Source: Rubrivivax sp.
GTDB taxonomy: Bacteria; Pseudomonadota; Gammaproteobacteria; Burkholderiales; Burkholderiaceae_C
Reading direction: 5' to 3'
Assembly (NCBI GenBank): GCA_024641945.1
Contig: JAHECD010000006.1
Coordinates: forward strand, 21,840-85,839
DNA length: 64,000 nt
Positions within the stretch are counted from its first letter, which is position 1, and every line of letters starts with the position of its first letter. Below are positions 10,415-20,429 of the stretch, in pieces. The position numbers and the translations under genes were made by a program. The notes under the pieces were generated by a model. That model was not told the origin of the DNA, did no database searches, and saw only the letters and a program-made list of their open reading frames with translations.

Positions 10415-10654
10415 TCAGCTCTTCGTCTTGGCTTCGACGTCCACCGTATTGGCGTCGTTCGACTTCCGGGCAGTGACCTGCTGCGTGGGCTCTGCGGCTT
10501 CGTCCGCAGCGTCGTTGGCGCCCTTGACACCATCCTTGAAGCCCTTGACCGCGCCGCCGAGGTCCGACCCGATGTTCTTGAGCTTTTTGGTACCGAAGAT
10601 CAGCACCACGACCAGCAGCACGATGAGCCAATGCCAGATGCTGAAGGAACCCAT
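10415..10654 (-). CDS. tatA: Sec-independent translocase subunit TatA
   Basis: Small pore/weakening component of the Tat system, 79 residues. It begins [25 protein letters not shown], with the single span followed by the FGTKKL hinge and the amphipathic helix containing [10 protein letters not shown]. An acidic and polar tail follows. An AGGAGAAT ribosome binding site lies just upstream of the ATG. It sits between hinT and tatB. Confidence 0.96.
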   Translation of the reverse strand: MGSFSIWHWLIVLLVVVLIFGTKKLKNIGSDLGGAVKGFKDGVKGANDAADEAAEPTQQVTARKSNDANTVDVEAKTKS

Positions 10655-10700
10655 GTCTATTCTCCTGAAGGGGAACCCGGCATTCTAGGGGAGGGGCGCA

Positions 10701-11048
10701 TCACCCGCGTGTCCAGGGGCGTGGGCCGCCAAACACGTGCATGTGCAAGTGGTACACCTCCTGCCCCCCGTCGCGCCCGGTATTGATGACCGTCCTGAAA
10801 CCATTCTCGACGCCCAGTTCCCGCATGAGCCGTGGCGCGAGACCGAGCATCCGGCCCAGCAAGGCATCGTGTTCCGGAAGGACATCCGCGAGCGTTGCCA
10901 CATGCACCTTCGGGATCACGAGCACGTGCACCGGTGCCCATGGGTTGATGTCGTGGAACGCGAGAAGTTCCTCGTCCTCGTAGGCCTTGCGTGACGGGAT
11001 CTGCCCGGCAACGATCTTGCAGAAGACGCAGTTCGGATCGGCACTCAT
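10701..11048 (-). CDS. hinT: HIT-family purine nucleoside phosphoramidase
   Basis: Small nucleotide hydrolase of the histidine-triad family. It cleaves AMP-lysine and related phosphoramidates. The 115-residue protein starts with CVFCKIVAGQIPS and contains the histidine triad HLHMHVFGG near the C-terminus. The family block HDINPWAPVHVLVIPK is complete. It lies between the small DUF4870 membrane protein and tatA in the his-tat cluster typical of betaproteobacteria. Confidence 0.95.
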   Translation of the reverse strand: MSADPNCVFCKIVAGQIPSRKAYEDEELLAFHDINPWAPVHVLVIPKVHVATLADVLPEHDALLGRMLGLAPRLMRELGVENGFRTVINTGRDGGQEVYHLHMHVFGGPRPWTRG

Positions 11049-11061
11049 TCGGTTCGGCCTT

Positions 11062-11433
11062 TCATACGGGAAAGACGGGTTGGCCCTCGGTCAGCCTGAG
11101 CCAGCCCTTGACCACGCGGTAGATCATCCATACCCAGGCGGCGAACCAGATCGCGAACCCGACGAGCACGAAGACCAGCGCACCACCGACGAGTCCCCAC
11201 ACCAGCCCCCACCAGAAGGTGCGGATCTGCCAGTCGAAATGACTCTGGTAGATGGTGCCAGCCACGTCGTCGCGCTTGACGTAGTTGACGATCACTGCCA
11301 CCAGGGCAGTGAAGCCGCCGGTCATGTAACCCAGCGCCTGCAGCACGTAGACCACCATCGTCACGTTCTTCAGTCCGGCCAATTCTTCTGCCGAGCGCGC
11401 CGGCCGGCCGCCTGCGTCGACGACGTCGTTCAC
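11062..11433 (-). CDS. DUF4870-like small membrane protein
   Basis: Predicted inner-membrane protein of 123 residues with about three hydrophobic segments ([51 protein letters not shown], and a shorter WVWMIYRVV). This matches the DUF4870 family often found between hisE and hinT in Burkholderiales. The function is unknown. The GTG start at 11433 overlaps the hisE stop as GTGA and gives the conserved-looking N-terminus. The longer upstream frame runs through hisE and is unlikely. Confidence 0.8.
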   Translation of the reverse strand: MNDVVDAGGRPARSAEELAGLKNVTMVVYVLQALGYMTGGFTALVAVIVNYVKRDDVAGTIYQSHFDWQIRTFWWGLVWGLVGGALVFVLVGFAIWFAAWVWMIYRVVKGWLRLTEGQPVFPV

Positions 11434-11792
11434 GGGCCCTCCTGCTGCTCGCGCGCACGCACCTTGCGCAAGGCGAATTCCTCGAGCCCGGACAGGCCCT
11501 CGCGGCGGCGAAGCTCGGCCAGAACATCGGCCGGTTGAAGGCCGTGCGCCGCCAGCACGATCATCGAGTGGAACCACAGGTCGGCGACCTCGCCGACGAG
11601 CTTGAGTGCGTCGCGGTCCTTGGCCGCCATCACCACCTCGGTAGCCTCTTCGCCGACCTTCTTGAGCATCGCGTCGTCGCCCTTCGCGAAGAGGCGCGCC
11701 ACGTAACTCTTTTCGGGGTCGCCGCCGCGGCGGGATTCGATCACCGCGGCGAGACGCGCCAGCGTGTCATCGGACGTCGTGTCGTCGGTCAT
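11430..11792 (-). CDS. hisE: Phosphoribosyl-ATP pyrophosphatase
   Basis: Second step of histidine synthesis: removes pyrophosphate from phosphoribosyl-ATP. The 120-residue protein has the MazG-like helical fold with the acidic metal-binding blocks [14 protein letters not shown] and EVADLWFH. Both overlaps are four bases (ATGA with hisI, GTGA with the downstream membrane gene), so it is coupled in the operon. The separate hisE and hisI genes, rather than a hisIE fusion, are typical of betaproteobacteria. Confidence 0.96.
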   Translation of the reverse strand: MTDDTTSDDTLARLAAVIESRRGGDPEKSYVARLFAKGDDAMLKKVGEEATEVVMAAKDRDALKLVGEVADLWFHSMIVLAAHGLQPADVLAELRRREGLSGLEEFALRKVRAREQQEGP

Positions 11793-12184
11793 GGCTTGCG
11801 GTAGATTGCGGCGGGGTCCTTGAGCACCGGGTCGACGGCCCGCCACTGCGCCCCATCCAGCCGCTGGTAGAAACATGAATGCCGGCCAGTGTGGCAGGCG
11901 ATCCCTGGCTCGTGGCCCAGTTGCGTCACCTTGAGCAGCACCACGTCGTTGTCGCAATCCAGGCGGATGTCATGCACCGTCTGGACATGACCCGATTCCT
12001 CGCCCTTGTGCCACAGGCGCTGCCGCGAGCGGCTCCAGTAGACCGCCTGGCGATGTTCGGCGGTCAGTGCCAGCGCCTCGCGGTTCATGAAGGCGAACAT
12101 CAGCACGTCGTTGCTTTCGACCTCCTGCGCGATCACGGGCACAAGGCCATCGCGGTCCCAGTGGATATCGTCGAGCCAGCTCAT
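11789..12184 (-). CDS. hisI: Phosphoribosyl-AMP cyclohydrolase
   Basis: Third step of histidine synthesis: opens the purine ring of phosphoribosyl-AMP. It has 131 residues. Metal sites are visible as the Asp cluster [13 protein letters not shown] and the Cys/His motif [11 protein letters not shown]. The opening [18 protein letters not shown] is typical. It is the first gene of the hisI-hisE group and lies nine bases after mutT. Confidence 0.96.
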   Translation of the reverse strand: MSWLDDIHWDRDGLVPVIAQEVESNDVLMFAFMNREALALTAEHRQAVYWSRSRQRLWHKGEESGHVQTVHDIRLDCDNDVVLLKVTQLGHEPGIACHTGRHSCFYQRLDGAQWRAVDPVLKDPAAIYRKP

Positions 12185-12193
12185 GCACCGAGT

Positions 12194-12682
12194 TTAGTGG
12201 GTCGGCCCGGAATGGCCGCGCTCGGCGGCAAACCAGTCGAGCACGGGAACCGTGCCGGGCAACACCGGCGCGCTCGCGACCGGCAAGGTCTCCCAGGCCA
12301 TTTGCTGGCCCTCGCGCATCTCGAAGTCGCCGGTCCAGTCGAACACCTTGCAGAAGTGCAGGCGCACCCGGGCGTGCGGGTAGTCGAATTCCTTCACCTG
12401 CCACGGGTGCGCGGCACCGATCGTGATGCCGATCTCTTCATGCAATTCACGACGCAGCGCCTGGTCGACGGTCTCGCCAGGCTCGAGCTTGCCGCCCGGA
12501 AATTCCCAATAGCCCGCGAACACCTTGCCTTCGGGCCGGCTGGTCAACAGGAAGGCGCCGTCCGGTCGCACCAGAACGCCGACCGCCACGTCCACCGGCC
12601 TGCGCGTTGGCGAGGGCGCCCGGTCCACCGGAGCCTCCTGGGGCGCGCCTTGCGAACCGTCGATCGCCGCGGCGCGACTCAT
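12194..12682 (-). CDS. mutT: Nudix hydrolase, MutT-type 8-oxo-dGTPase
   Basis: Probably cleans oxidised nucleotides such as 8-oxo-dGTP. It has 162 residues. The complete Nudix box is present, with GGKLEPGET followed by RRELHEEIGI. The conserved VAVGVLVRPDGAFLLTSRP opening and the KVFAGYWEFPGGK block match MutT. The start at 12682 overlaps the stop of the upstream ATPase gene by ATGA; the longer frame upstream lies inside that gene. An N-terminal polar tail of about 30 residues precedes the Nudix fold. Confidence 0.9.
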   Translation of the reverse strand: MSRAAAIDGSQGAPQEAPVDRAPSPTRRPVDVAVGVLVRPDGAFLLTSRPEGKVFAGYWEFPGGKLEPGETVDQALRRELHEEIGITIGAAHPWQVKEFDYPHARVRLHFCKVFDWTGDFEMREGQQMAWETLPVASAPVLPGTVPVLDWFAAERGHSGPTH

Positions 12683-13542
12683 GCCAGGCGCGCCGCATAG
12701 TCGCGCGCAAACTGCTGCGCCACCCGGCCGGATCTCGATCCGCGCTCCAAAGCCCACACGAGCGACTCCTGGCGTGCCACGCCAATGGCGTCCTCAGGGA
12801 CACCGAAGCTGCACAGCCACTGGGCCACGATCGCCAGGTATTCGGCCTGCGTGAAAGGGTAGAAGCTGACCCAGAGCCCGAAGCGCTCGGACAACGAGAT
12901 CTTCTCCTCGACCACCTCGCCCGGATGCACCTCGCCGTCCTCGGTGTGCTGATAGGAAAGGTTCTCCTTCATGTACTCCGGCAGCAGGTGGCGTCGGTTG
13001 CTGGTGGCGTAGATCAGCACGTTGTCGCTCGACTGCGAAACCGAGCCGTCGAGAATCGACTTCAACGCCTTGTAGCCGGGTTCGCCTTCGTCGAAGCTCA
13101 GATCGTCGCAGTAGACGATGAATCGCTCCGGTCGCTCGGCCACCAGATCCACCAGGTCGGGCAGGTCCACGAGGTCGCCCTTGTCCACCTCGATCAAGCG
13201 CAGCCCCCGGCCCGAAAACTCGTTGAGGCAACCCTTGATCAACGAGCTCTTGCCAGTGCCCCGAGCACCCGTGAGCAACACGTTGTTCGCCCCGCGCCCG
13301 GCCACGAATTGCGCGGTGTTGCGTACGAGGCGCTCCTTCTGCGGCTCGATCTCCTTCAGATCTGACAGCCGGATCGTGCCGACATGCCGCACCGGCTCGA
13401 GCACCGCCACGTGGCCGCGGCGTCGGTAGCGGAACGCGACGGACGCTGCCCAGTCCGGCGGTGAGGCGGGATGCGGCAGCACCGCCTCCAGCCGCTCGAG
13501 CACGCGTTCTGCGCGCGCCATCAGGTTTTCGATCGAACTCAT
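12679..13542 (-). CDS. DUF815 family AAA-type ATP-binding protein
   Basis: Predicted P-loop ATPase of 287 residues in the DUF815 family, which lies next to mutT in many proteobacteria. Walker A is GARGTGKSSL (about residues 91-100) and Walker B is RFIVYCDDLSF. A sensor-1-like YATSNRRHLLP follows, plus a C-terminal lid with RSGRVAQQFARDY. No membrane segment or signal is present. The physiological role is unknown. It is the first of a short coupled pair with mutT. Confidence 0.88.
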   Translation of the reverse strand: MSSIENLMARAERVLERLEAVLPHPASPPDWAASVAFRYRRRGHVAVLEPVRHVGTIRLSDLKEIEPQKERLVRNTAQFVAGRGANNVLLTGARGTGKSSLIKGCLNEFSGRGLRLIEVDKGDLVDLPDLVDLVAERPERFIVYCDDLSFDEGEPGYKALKSILDGSVSQSSDNVLIYATSNRRHLLPEYMKENLSYQHTEDGEVHPGEVVEEKISLSERFGLWVSFYPFTQAEYLAIVAQWLCSFGVPEDAIGVARQESLVWALERGSRSGRVAQQFARDYAARLA

Positions 13543-13557
13543 AGGACCGCAGTGTAT

Positions 13558-14211
13558 TCAGGGCAGGGGCCGAACCTCGTCGTCTGCAACGACGAAGCAG
13601 CGGTCTTCAGGCCCGCGCCGCACCACGTGCAGCCCGGTGAAATCGCCGAACGCCGGCAGGACACCCAAGTCAGGGCCGAAGTGGAAACACGGCAGGCGCA
13701 TCCGGTCGAGCCCCTGTCCGACGACCGCGCCAGGATGCAGGTGCCCCGCCAGCACATAGGCACCGTCAACGGGCTTCGGGTGGTGGCACAGAGCCAGCGG
13801 CCCGATGAACCATGGTTCATCGACGACGTCGATTTGCCACTCTTTCGGCGGATCACCGGCATGCCGGTCGTGATTGCCCCGTACCAGGCGCATCGCAACG
13901 CCTGCGTGGTGCGCGCGCCAGTCCGCAACGGCGGTCATCACACGTGGCGAGCGCCCGGACCGCGCATGCAGCAGATCACCGAGAAAGAGGACTTCACGCG
14001 CCGCAAGCCGGTCGATCAGCGCACCGAGTCGCGCCAGGTTCGCTGCCGTCGTCCCGCCCGGCACCGGCACCCCGAGTCGGCGGAACGACTGGGCCTTGCC
14101 GAGGTGGGCATCCGCGACGAGCAAGGTTCGCTCGTCCTGCAGCCACGCCGCACGCTCGGCCAGCAGCGTCAGCGGTCGTCCGCCGACCTGCACGGTCAGG
14201 GACCTCGACAT
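13558..14211 (-). CDS. pdeM: PdeM-like metallophosphoesterase
   Basis: Calcineurin-type phosphoesterase of 217 residues. The metal-site motifs are in order: VADAHLGK, FLGDLLHAR, RGNHDRHAG, CHHP and AGHLHPG. The overall pattern matches PdeM, described as a ligase-associated DNA-repair endonuclease/phosphodiesterase. The usual partners (an ATP-dependent ligase, an exonuclease and an Lhr-type helicase) are not within the window. The gene lies ten bases after slmA. The start MSRSLTVQVGG was chosen because an internal-frame extension runs into slmA. Confidence 0.8.
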   Translation of the reverse strand: MSRSLTVQVGGRPLTLLAERAAWLQDERTLLVADAHLGKAQSFRRLGVPVPGGTTAANLARLGALIDRLAAREVLFLGDLLHARSGRSPRVMTAVADWRAHHAGVAMRLVRGNHDRHAGDPPKEWQIDVVDEPWFIGPLALCHHPKPVDGAYVLAGHLHPGAVVGQGLDRMRLPCFHFGPDLGVLPAFGDFTGLHVVRRGPEDRCFVVADDEVRPLP

Positions 14212-14221
14212 GACCGCACAC

Positions 14222-14866
14222 TCAGTGGGTAAGGCGGTCGAGCGTGAGCTCGAGATGCTCCACCGGCGAGCGCTTGAAGCCCGAACGCGCATAGCGCTGC
14301 AGGCGGCCCGCAATCTGGGCCACCAGTGCCGATGCGAGCGCCGCAGCGTCCACCGTAGGGGTCGGTGAACCGGCGGCCTCGGCCGCCATGCGCAGACTCT
14401 GCCGCAGCTGGGACTCGACACGGTCGAAAAATTGATTCATGCGCGCAATCAAGCGCTCGTGCTCGAAGACGAGGGCGTCTCCCACCATCACACGTGTCAT
14501 GCCAGGATTCTTCTCGCCGAACTGCAACACGACGGTCGTGATGCGTTGCGCCTGGACCGCACCCGACGGCTCGCGGTCGACGATCTGGTTGACGAGCGTG
14601 AAGACGCTCGATTCGATGAATTCGATCAAGCCCTCGAACATCTGCGCCTTGCTCGCAAAGTGCCGATACAGCGCAGCCTCGCTCACCTGCAGCCTGGCAG
14701 CCAAGGCCGCGGTGGTGATTCGTTCTGCGCCCGGTTGCTCGAGCATGCTGGCCAGCGTCTGGAGAATCTGTACCCGCCGCTCGCCGGGGCGCGGCCGCTT
14801 TCTGGCCGGGGCATCGGGGACGTGCGCGGCGTCAGGGACAGCGTCTTCTTCGGGTGTCTCGGACAT
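14222..14866 (-). CDS. slmA: Nucleoid occlusion factor SlmA (TetR family)
   Basis: DNA-binding inhibitor of FtsZ ring assembly over the nucleoid. It has 214 residues. The TetR helix-turn-helix is ITTAALAARLQVSEAALYRHF. The next block, FEGLIEFIESSVFTLVNQI, closely follows E. coli SlmA, as do FGEKNPGMTRVMVGDALVFE and RINQFFDRVESQLRQ-like positions. The N-terminal tail of about 25 residues is acidic and Pro-rich. The gene order argB-HAD-slmA is common in betaproteobacteria. Its presumed target FtsZ is encoded at 35949-37175. Confidence 0.92.
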   Translation of the reverse strand: MSETPEEDAVPDAAHVPDAPARKRPRPGERRVQILQTLASMLEQPGAERITTAALAARLQVSEAALYRHFASKAQMFEGLIEFIESSVFTLVNQIVDREPSGAVQAQRITTVVLQFGEKNPGMTRVMVGDALVFEHERLIARMNQFFDRVESQLRQSLRMAAEAAGSPTPTVDAAALASALVAQIAGRLQRYARSGFKRSPVEHLELTLDRLTH

Positions 14867-14948
14867 CGCGTTGGACTGTTCGGCAAGGGGGGTGCAAACG
14901 ATTCTTGCACACGGCCCGTGCGCGAACTGGGGCTGGTAAACACTGACT

Positions 14949-15638
14949 TCACCCCCGCGAATGGAGGTCGCGCAGACCGCGGATTCGACGGTCCACATAG
15001 CCCGGCCGCCGCCGCATCTTTGCCGCCTCGGGTCGGCCCGCCAACGCTTGACAGGCCCAGCGTTGCATCCACACGGTCTGCATGCCCACCCGGCGGGCCG
15101 ACTTCTGGTGCTCCAGCGTATCTTCCACCAGCACGCAGCGCGACGGGTGTACACGCAGACGGGCCGCCGTGCGTCGCAGCATCCTGGCGTCGGGCTTGGG
15201 CCGAAGGTGGCCGAACATGTGCATGTCCTCGATCGAAATCACGCCATCGAACCAGCGCCCGATGCCGAGCACGCCGAGCACACGACACGCATACGCGAGC
15301 GGGGCATTCGTCAGGATGTACCGCCGTCCACGCAGGCGCTTCAACGCCGCGAAGTCGTGTGCATGCCCGTGAACCCGTGCCTCCAGACCCGGTAGCAGAT
15401 GGGTGTGATGCAGGAAGTGCGCTGCCTTGACGCCGTGGTGGCGGATCAACCCCAGCAGCGTGGCACCGTAGCGCAACCAGTACTGGCGGCGCAATTCGTC
15501 GGCCTGTGCGGCATCGACGCCGAGCTCGCTGACCATGTAGGCACTCATGCGCTCGGTCAGGTCGCCGAACGCCGCGTGAGATGCGTTGTGCAGCGTATTG
15601 TCGAGGTCGAAAAGCCAGACCGGGCCAGGCACCTGCAC
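14949..15638 (-). CDS. HAD-family pyrimidine 5'-nucleotidase
   Basis: Haloacid-dehalogenase-like phosphatase of 229 residues, of the SDT1/pyrimidine-nucleotidase type usually found between argB and slmA. Motif I is FDLDNTLHNA with the nucleophile Asp, motif II is LTNAP, and motif IV is the acidic VEDTLEHQKSA. The helical cap lies between. It probably removes phosphate from pyrimidine nucleotides, although the substrate is inferred from family only. It lies 11 bases after argB. Confidence 0.82.
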   Translation of the reverse strand: MQVPGPVWLFDLDNTLHNASHAAFGDLTERMSAYMVSELGVDAAQADELRRQYWLRYGATLLGLIRHHGVKAAHFLHHTHLLPGLEARVHGHAHDFAALKRLRGRRYILTNAPLAYACRVLGVLGIGRWFDGVISIEDMHMFGHLRPKPDARMLRRTAARLRVHPSRCVLVEDTLEHQKSARRVGMQTVWMQRWACQALAGRPEAAKMRRRPGYVDRRIRGLRDLHSRG

Positions 15639-15649
15639 GCTGTGGCGCC

Positions 15650-17025
<1,376 letters not shown>

Positions 17026-17035
17026 CACTCCGGTC

Positions 17036-17054
17036 GGCCCGCTGCGTGCGGGCC
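17036..17054 (+). promoter_or_regulatory. Hairpin in the leader between the small Cys protein and TolC genes
   Basis: Seven-base perfect arms GGCCCGC and GCGGGCC flank a five-base loop, ten bases after the upstream stop. No T-run follows. It could reduce read-through or shield the upstream message; no function is shown. Confidence 0.35.
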
Positions 17055-17119
17055 TCGCGGGCCTGCGCTCGGGCGTCAGGCATCGGTGCCCCACTCGGGG
17101 TGCCATTCAGGACCGACGG

Positions 17120-18520
17120 ATGACGATGAAAAACACCCTTTTTGGCAGCGCGCTGGCGCTGCTTCTTTCGGCATGCGCCACGGCACCCGCCGACAAGGCC
17201 CTGGTCGACGCAGACCGATGGGTCCAGCAGGCAGGCTCGCCGGCGCCGCGGATGGCGATCGACGACCGCACGCGTGCGCAACTGGCCGATGCTCGGCGAC
17301 GGACGCTGCAAGGGGATCTCACCGAAGCCGCTGCCCTCGACCTCGCCCTCGGCAGCAGCCCCGCTGTCCAGGCCTTGCTGGCCGACGGGTGGGCGATGCA
17401 GTCGGCCACCGCACAAGGTGCGACCTGGCCTCGGATCGGTCTGGCCTTCGAGCGCATGTCCGGCGGCGGCGACGTCGTGCTCACGCGCACGCTGTCGGTC
17501 GGTCTGGCCGAACTGGTGACGCTCCCGCTGCGCCGCGCCGAAGCCGACCGTCAGCTCGCCGTGCAGCGTGTTCAGCTGGCGCGTGACCTGCTGGCGCTGC
17601 ACGCGGCGGTTCGCCAACAATGGGTGCGCGCGGTATCGGCAGGCCAACTGCTCGACTATCACGCACAACTGCTCGAGGTGGCCGAGGCCGGCGACGACCT
17701 CGCGCTGCGGCTGCAGAAGGCAGGCAACTTCAGCGCGCTGCAGCGCATGCGCGAACAGGCCTTCCTGGCCGATGCGCAGGCCCAGATGGCGCGCGCGCGG
17801 CTTGCGGCGACGACCGAACGCGAAGCGCTCGTTCGCCTGATGGGGCTGACGGCCGACGAGGCGGAAAATCTGCGCTGGCCGAAGCATGTACCCGATCTGC
17901 CGAAGACCCCCCGCGAGCAGTCTGATGTCGTGCGCGCCGCTTCCGGCGAACGCCTCGACGTGGCCGTCGCACAGGCGCAGTGGCAGGCGGCCTCCGGCCG
18001 GGACCGCAACGCATGGTCGGGGGTGCTCGATGCCGAACTGGCCCTGAAGAAGGAGACCGCCACCGGCGGCAGCAGTGCACGGGGTGGAGAGATCGCGCTG
18101 TCGATCGCCGCGCCGGGCGCAGCAGTGCTGCAGCGCCAGGGCTTGAGTGCTGCCGCGCTGGCAGCAGGACACCGTGTCGCCCAGGCACGCATCGATGCCA
18201 CATCGACCGTGCGTGAACGACACGCGGCCTACCTCACGGCCCACGGGCTGGCGACCCATTTCCGCGACAGCGTGGTGCCCCTGCGCAAGACCATCGCCGA
18301 CGAGATGCTGCTGCGCTACAACGGCATGCTTTCGAGCGTGTTTGCGCTGCTCGCCGATGCCCGCGCTTCGGCCAGTGCGGTGATCGGTGCCATCGAGGCA
18401 CAACGCGATTTCTGGCTCGCCAGCGCAGCGCTCGATGCGGCCATCCTCGGTGCGCCTTCGGCCGCGCCGGGGATGCAGGCTGCGATGCCTGCTGCCAATG
18501 ACAACAACGGGGGGCACTGA
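17120..18520 (+). CDS. TolC-family outer-membrane lipoprotein of the copper operon
   Basis: Outer-membrane efflux-type protein of 466 residues. An N-terminal lipoprotein signal ends in LLLSACAT (lipobox LSAC). The two long helical TolC repeats follow, for example LTEAAALDLALGSSPAVQALLADGWAMQ early on and a second related stretch near the C-terminus. It is probably a trimeric channel draining the periplasm. No inner-membrane pump or adaptor lies in the operon, so the partner must be elsewhere or the protein works differently. The start is at 17120 or, two codons later, at 17126. Confidence 0.85.
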   Translation: MTMKNTLFGSALALLLSACATAPADKALVDADRWVQQAGSPAPRMAIDDRTRAQLADARRRTLQGDLTEAAALDLALGSSPAVQALLADGWAMQSATAQGATWPRIGLAFERMSGGGDVVLTRTLSVGLAELVTLPLRRAEADRQLAVQRVQLARDLLALHAAVRQQWVRAVSAGQLLDYHAQLLEVAEAGDDLALRLQKAGNFSALQRMREQAFLADAQAQMARARLAATTEREALVRLMGLTADEAENLRWPKHVPDLPKTPREQSDVVRAASGERLDVAVAQAQWQAASGRDRNAWSGVLDAELALKKETATGGSSARGGEIALSIAAPGAAVLQRQGLSAAALAAGHRVAQARIDATSTVRERHAAYLTAHGLATHFRDSVVPLRKTIADEMLLRYNGMLSSVFALLADARASASAVIGAIEAQRDFWLASAALDAAILGAPSAAPGMQAAMPAANDNNGGH

Positions 18521-18521
18521 G

Positions 18522-19931
18522 ATGACGTCGCGCAGAAACTTTCTGACCGGAGCAGCGATCGTCGGCGCCACGGCCGTCGGCCGCTCGGCGCTCGCCGCCG
18601 TGCCCGACATTGCGACGGCGCCGCTGCCGACCGCCAATACCGCCGTCCCGCTGCACCCGAAGGACGGGCAGCCTTACCAGCCCGTGGTCACGCTCAACGG
18701 CTGGACCTTGCCGTGGCGCATGAAGAACGGCTGGAAGGAATTCCATCTGGTCGCCGAGCCGGTGCAGCGCGAACTCGCGCCCGGCATGACCGCGCAGCTC
18801 TGGGGCTACAACGGCAGTTCGCCGGGTCCGACGATCGAGGTCGTCGAGGGCGACAAGGTGCGCCTCTTCGTCACGAACAAGCTGCCCGAGCACACCGCCG
18901 TGCACTGGCATGGCCAGCGCCTGCCCTCGGGTATGGACGGCGTGGGCGGCCTCACGCAGCCGCAGATCCAGCCGGGCAAGACCTTCGTCTACGAATTCGA
19001 GGCGCGGCGGTCGGGCACGTTCATGTACCACCCGCACGCCGACGAGATGACGCAGATGGCGATGGGCATGATGGGCCTGTGGATCACCCATCCGCGTGAT
19101 CCGAAGCGCACGCCGGGCTACGCTCCGGTCGATCGCGATTTCTGTTTCCTGCTCAACGCCTTCGACATCGAGCCCGGCAGTGCGACGCCCAAGATCATGA
19201 CGATGCTCGACTTCAACCTCTGGTGCTGGAACAGCCGCGTCTTCCCGGGCATCGACAGCCTCGCGGTGCGCCTGGGCGACCGGGTGCGCATCCGCGTGGG
19301 CAACCTGACGATGACCAACCACCCGATCCACATGCACGGGCACGAGTTCGTCGTCGCCGGCACCGACGGCGGCTGGACCAACCCGGCATCGCGCTGGCCG
19401 GAGGTGACGGCCGACGTTGCCGTGGGCCAGATGCGTGCCGTCGAGTTCACCGCCACCGAGCCTGGCGACTGGGCCTTCCATTGCCACAAGAGCCACCACA
19501 CGATGAACGCCATGGGGCACGACGTGCCGACCATGATCGGGGTGGACCAGACCGAATTCGCCAAGAAGATCGGCCGCCTGGTGCCCGACTACATGGCGAT
19601 GGGCGACAAAGGCATGGCCGACATGGGCGCGATGGAAATGCCGCTGCCCGACAACACATTGCCGATGATGACCGGTCAGGGCCCGATGGGCGCGCTGGAG
19701 ATGGGCGGCATGTTCACCACCATCAAGGTACGCGAAGGCCTGGGCCGCGACGACTACAAGGATCCTGGCTGGTACAAGCACCCGCCGGGCACGGTGGCCT
19801 ACGAGTGGAACGGGCAGTTGCAGAACACCGAGCGCGCCCCCACCTCACGCACCGACGGATCAGAGACGACCCAGCCTGCAGGCGCCCCGACGTGGCGCGC
19901 CCGAAAACCCCAAGGAGGGCATTCCCATTGA
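18522..19931 (+). CDS. Multicopper oxidase (periplasmic cuprous oxidase type)
   Basis: Exported copper oxidase of 469 residues, probably oxidising Cu(I) to Cu(II) and so lowering copper toxicity. The Tat-like signal MTSRRNFLTGAAIVGATAVG suggests folded export. The four copper motifs are present: HWHGQRLPSG, YHPHADEMTQ, HPIHMHGHEF and HCHKSHHTMNAMGH (trinuclear centre and type-1 site). A Met-rich segment near the C-terminus (KGMADMGAMEMPLP and following) may bind Cu(I). It begins one base after the TolC stop. Its stop overlaps the next gene as TTGA. Confidence 0.93.
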   Translation: MTSRRNFLTGAAIVGATAVGRSALAAVPDIATAPLPTANTAVPLHPKDGQPYQPVVTLNGWTLPWRMKNGWKEFHLVAEPVQRELAPGMTAQLWGYNGSSPGPTIEVVEGDKVRLFVTNKLPEHTAVHWHGQRLPSGMDGVGGLTQPQIQPGKTFVYEFEARRSGTFMYHPHADEMTQMAMGMMGLWITHPRDPKRTPGYAPVDRDFCFLLNAFDIEPGSATPKIMTMLDFNLWCWNSRVFPGIDSLAVRLGDRVRIRVGNLTMTNHPIHMHGHEFVVAGTDGGWTNPASRWPEVTADVAVGQMRAVEFTATEPGDWAFHCHKSHHTMNAMGHDVPTMIGVDQTEFAKKIGRLVPDYMAMGDKGMADMGAMEMPLPDNTLPMMTGQGPMGALEMGGMFTTIKVREGLGRDDYKDPGWYKHPPGTVAYEWNGQLQNTERAPTSRTDGSETTQPAGAPTWRARKPQGGHSH

Positions 19932-20425
19932 AGACTGCAACCGTGATCCACGTGGCCATGGCCGCATGGCTGGCGAGCCCGTTTGCGGTGCTGGCCCATG
20001 GCGATGCCGCCCATGTGCCCAAACGCCCGTCCGCGATTTCCACCGAACAGCACGCCTGGGGCCATGAAGGCAACCCCAAGGCCGTGACGAAGACGATCCG
20101 CGTGACGATGGCCGACACGATGCGTTTCAGCCCGGACCACATCACCGTGCGCCGCGGCCAGACCGTAGCGTTCGAAGTGCGAAATACCGGCAAGACGCTG
20201 CACGAGTTCGTCATCGGTACGCTGCCGGCGCTGAGTGAGCACGCCGAGTTGATGAAGAAGCACCCCGGCATGGAACATGACGAGCCGTACATGGCACACG
20301 TGACGCCGGGCCGCACGCAGCGCATCCATTGGGTCTTCACCGAGGCCGGCACGTTCGAGGCCGGCTGCCTGATCCCGGGCCATTGGGAAGCCGGCATGAA
20401 GGCCACCATCACCGTGAAGGAGTGA
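19928..20425 (+). CDS. Periplasmic cupredoxin-domain protein
   Basis: Predicted type-1 copper protein of 165 residues. The signal peptide VIHVAMAAWLASPFAVLAHG is followed by a plastocyanin-like fold. Ligand candidates are His in TGKTLHEFVIG, then Cys and His in AGCLIPGHWEAGM, with Met as the fourth. It may carry electrons or copper for the preceding oxidase. A TTG start at 19928 overlapping the stop of the oxidase (TTGA) is chosen because a strong AAGGAGGG lies eight bases before it. The next in-frame ATG is inside the signal peptide. Confidence 0.85.
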   Translation: MKTATVIHVAMAAWLASPFAVLAHGDAAHVPKRPSAISTEQHAWGHEGNPKAVTKTIRVTMADTMRFSPDHITVRRGQTVAFEVRNTGKTLHEFVIGTLPALSEHAELMKKHPGMEHDEPYMAHVTPGRTQRIHWVFTEAGTFEAGCLIPGHWEAGMKATITVKE

Positions 20426-20429
20426 AACC

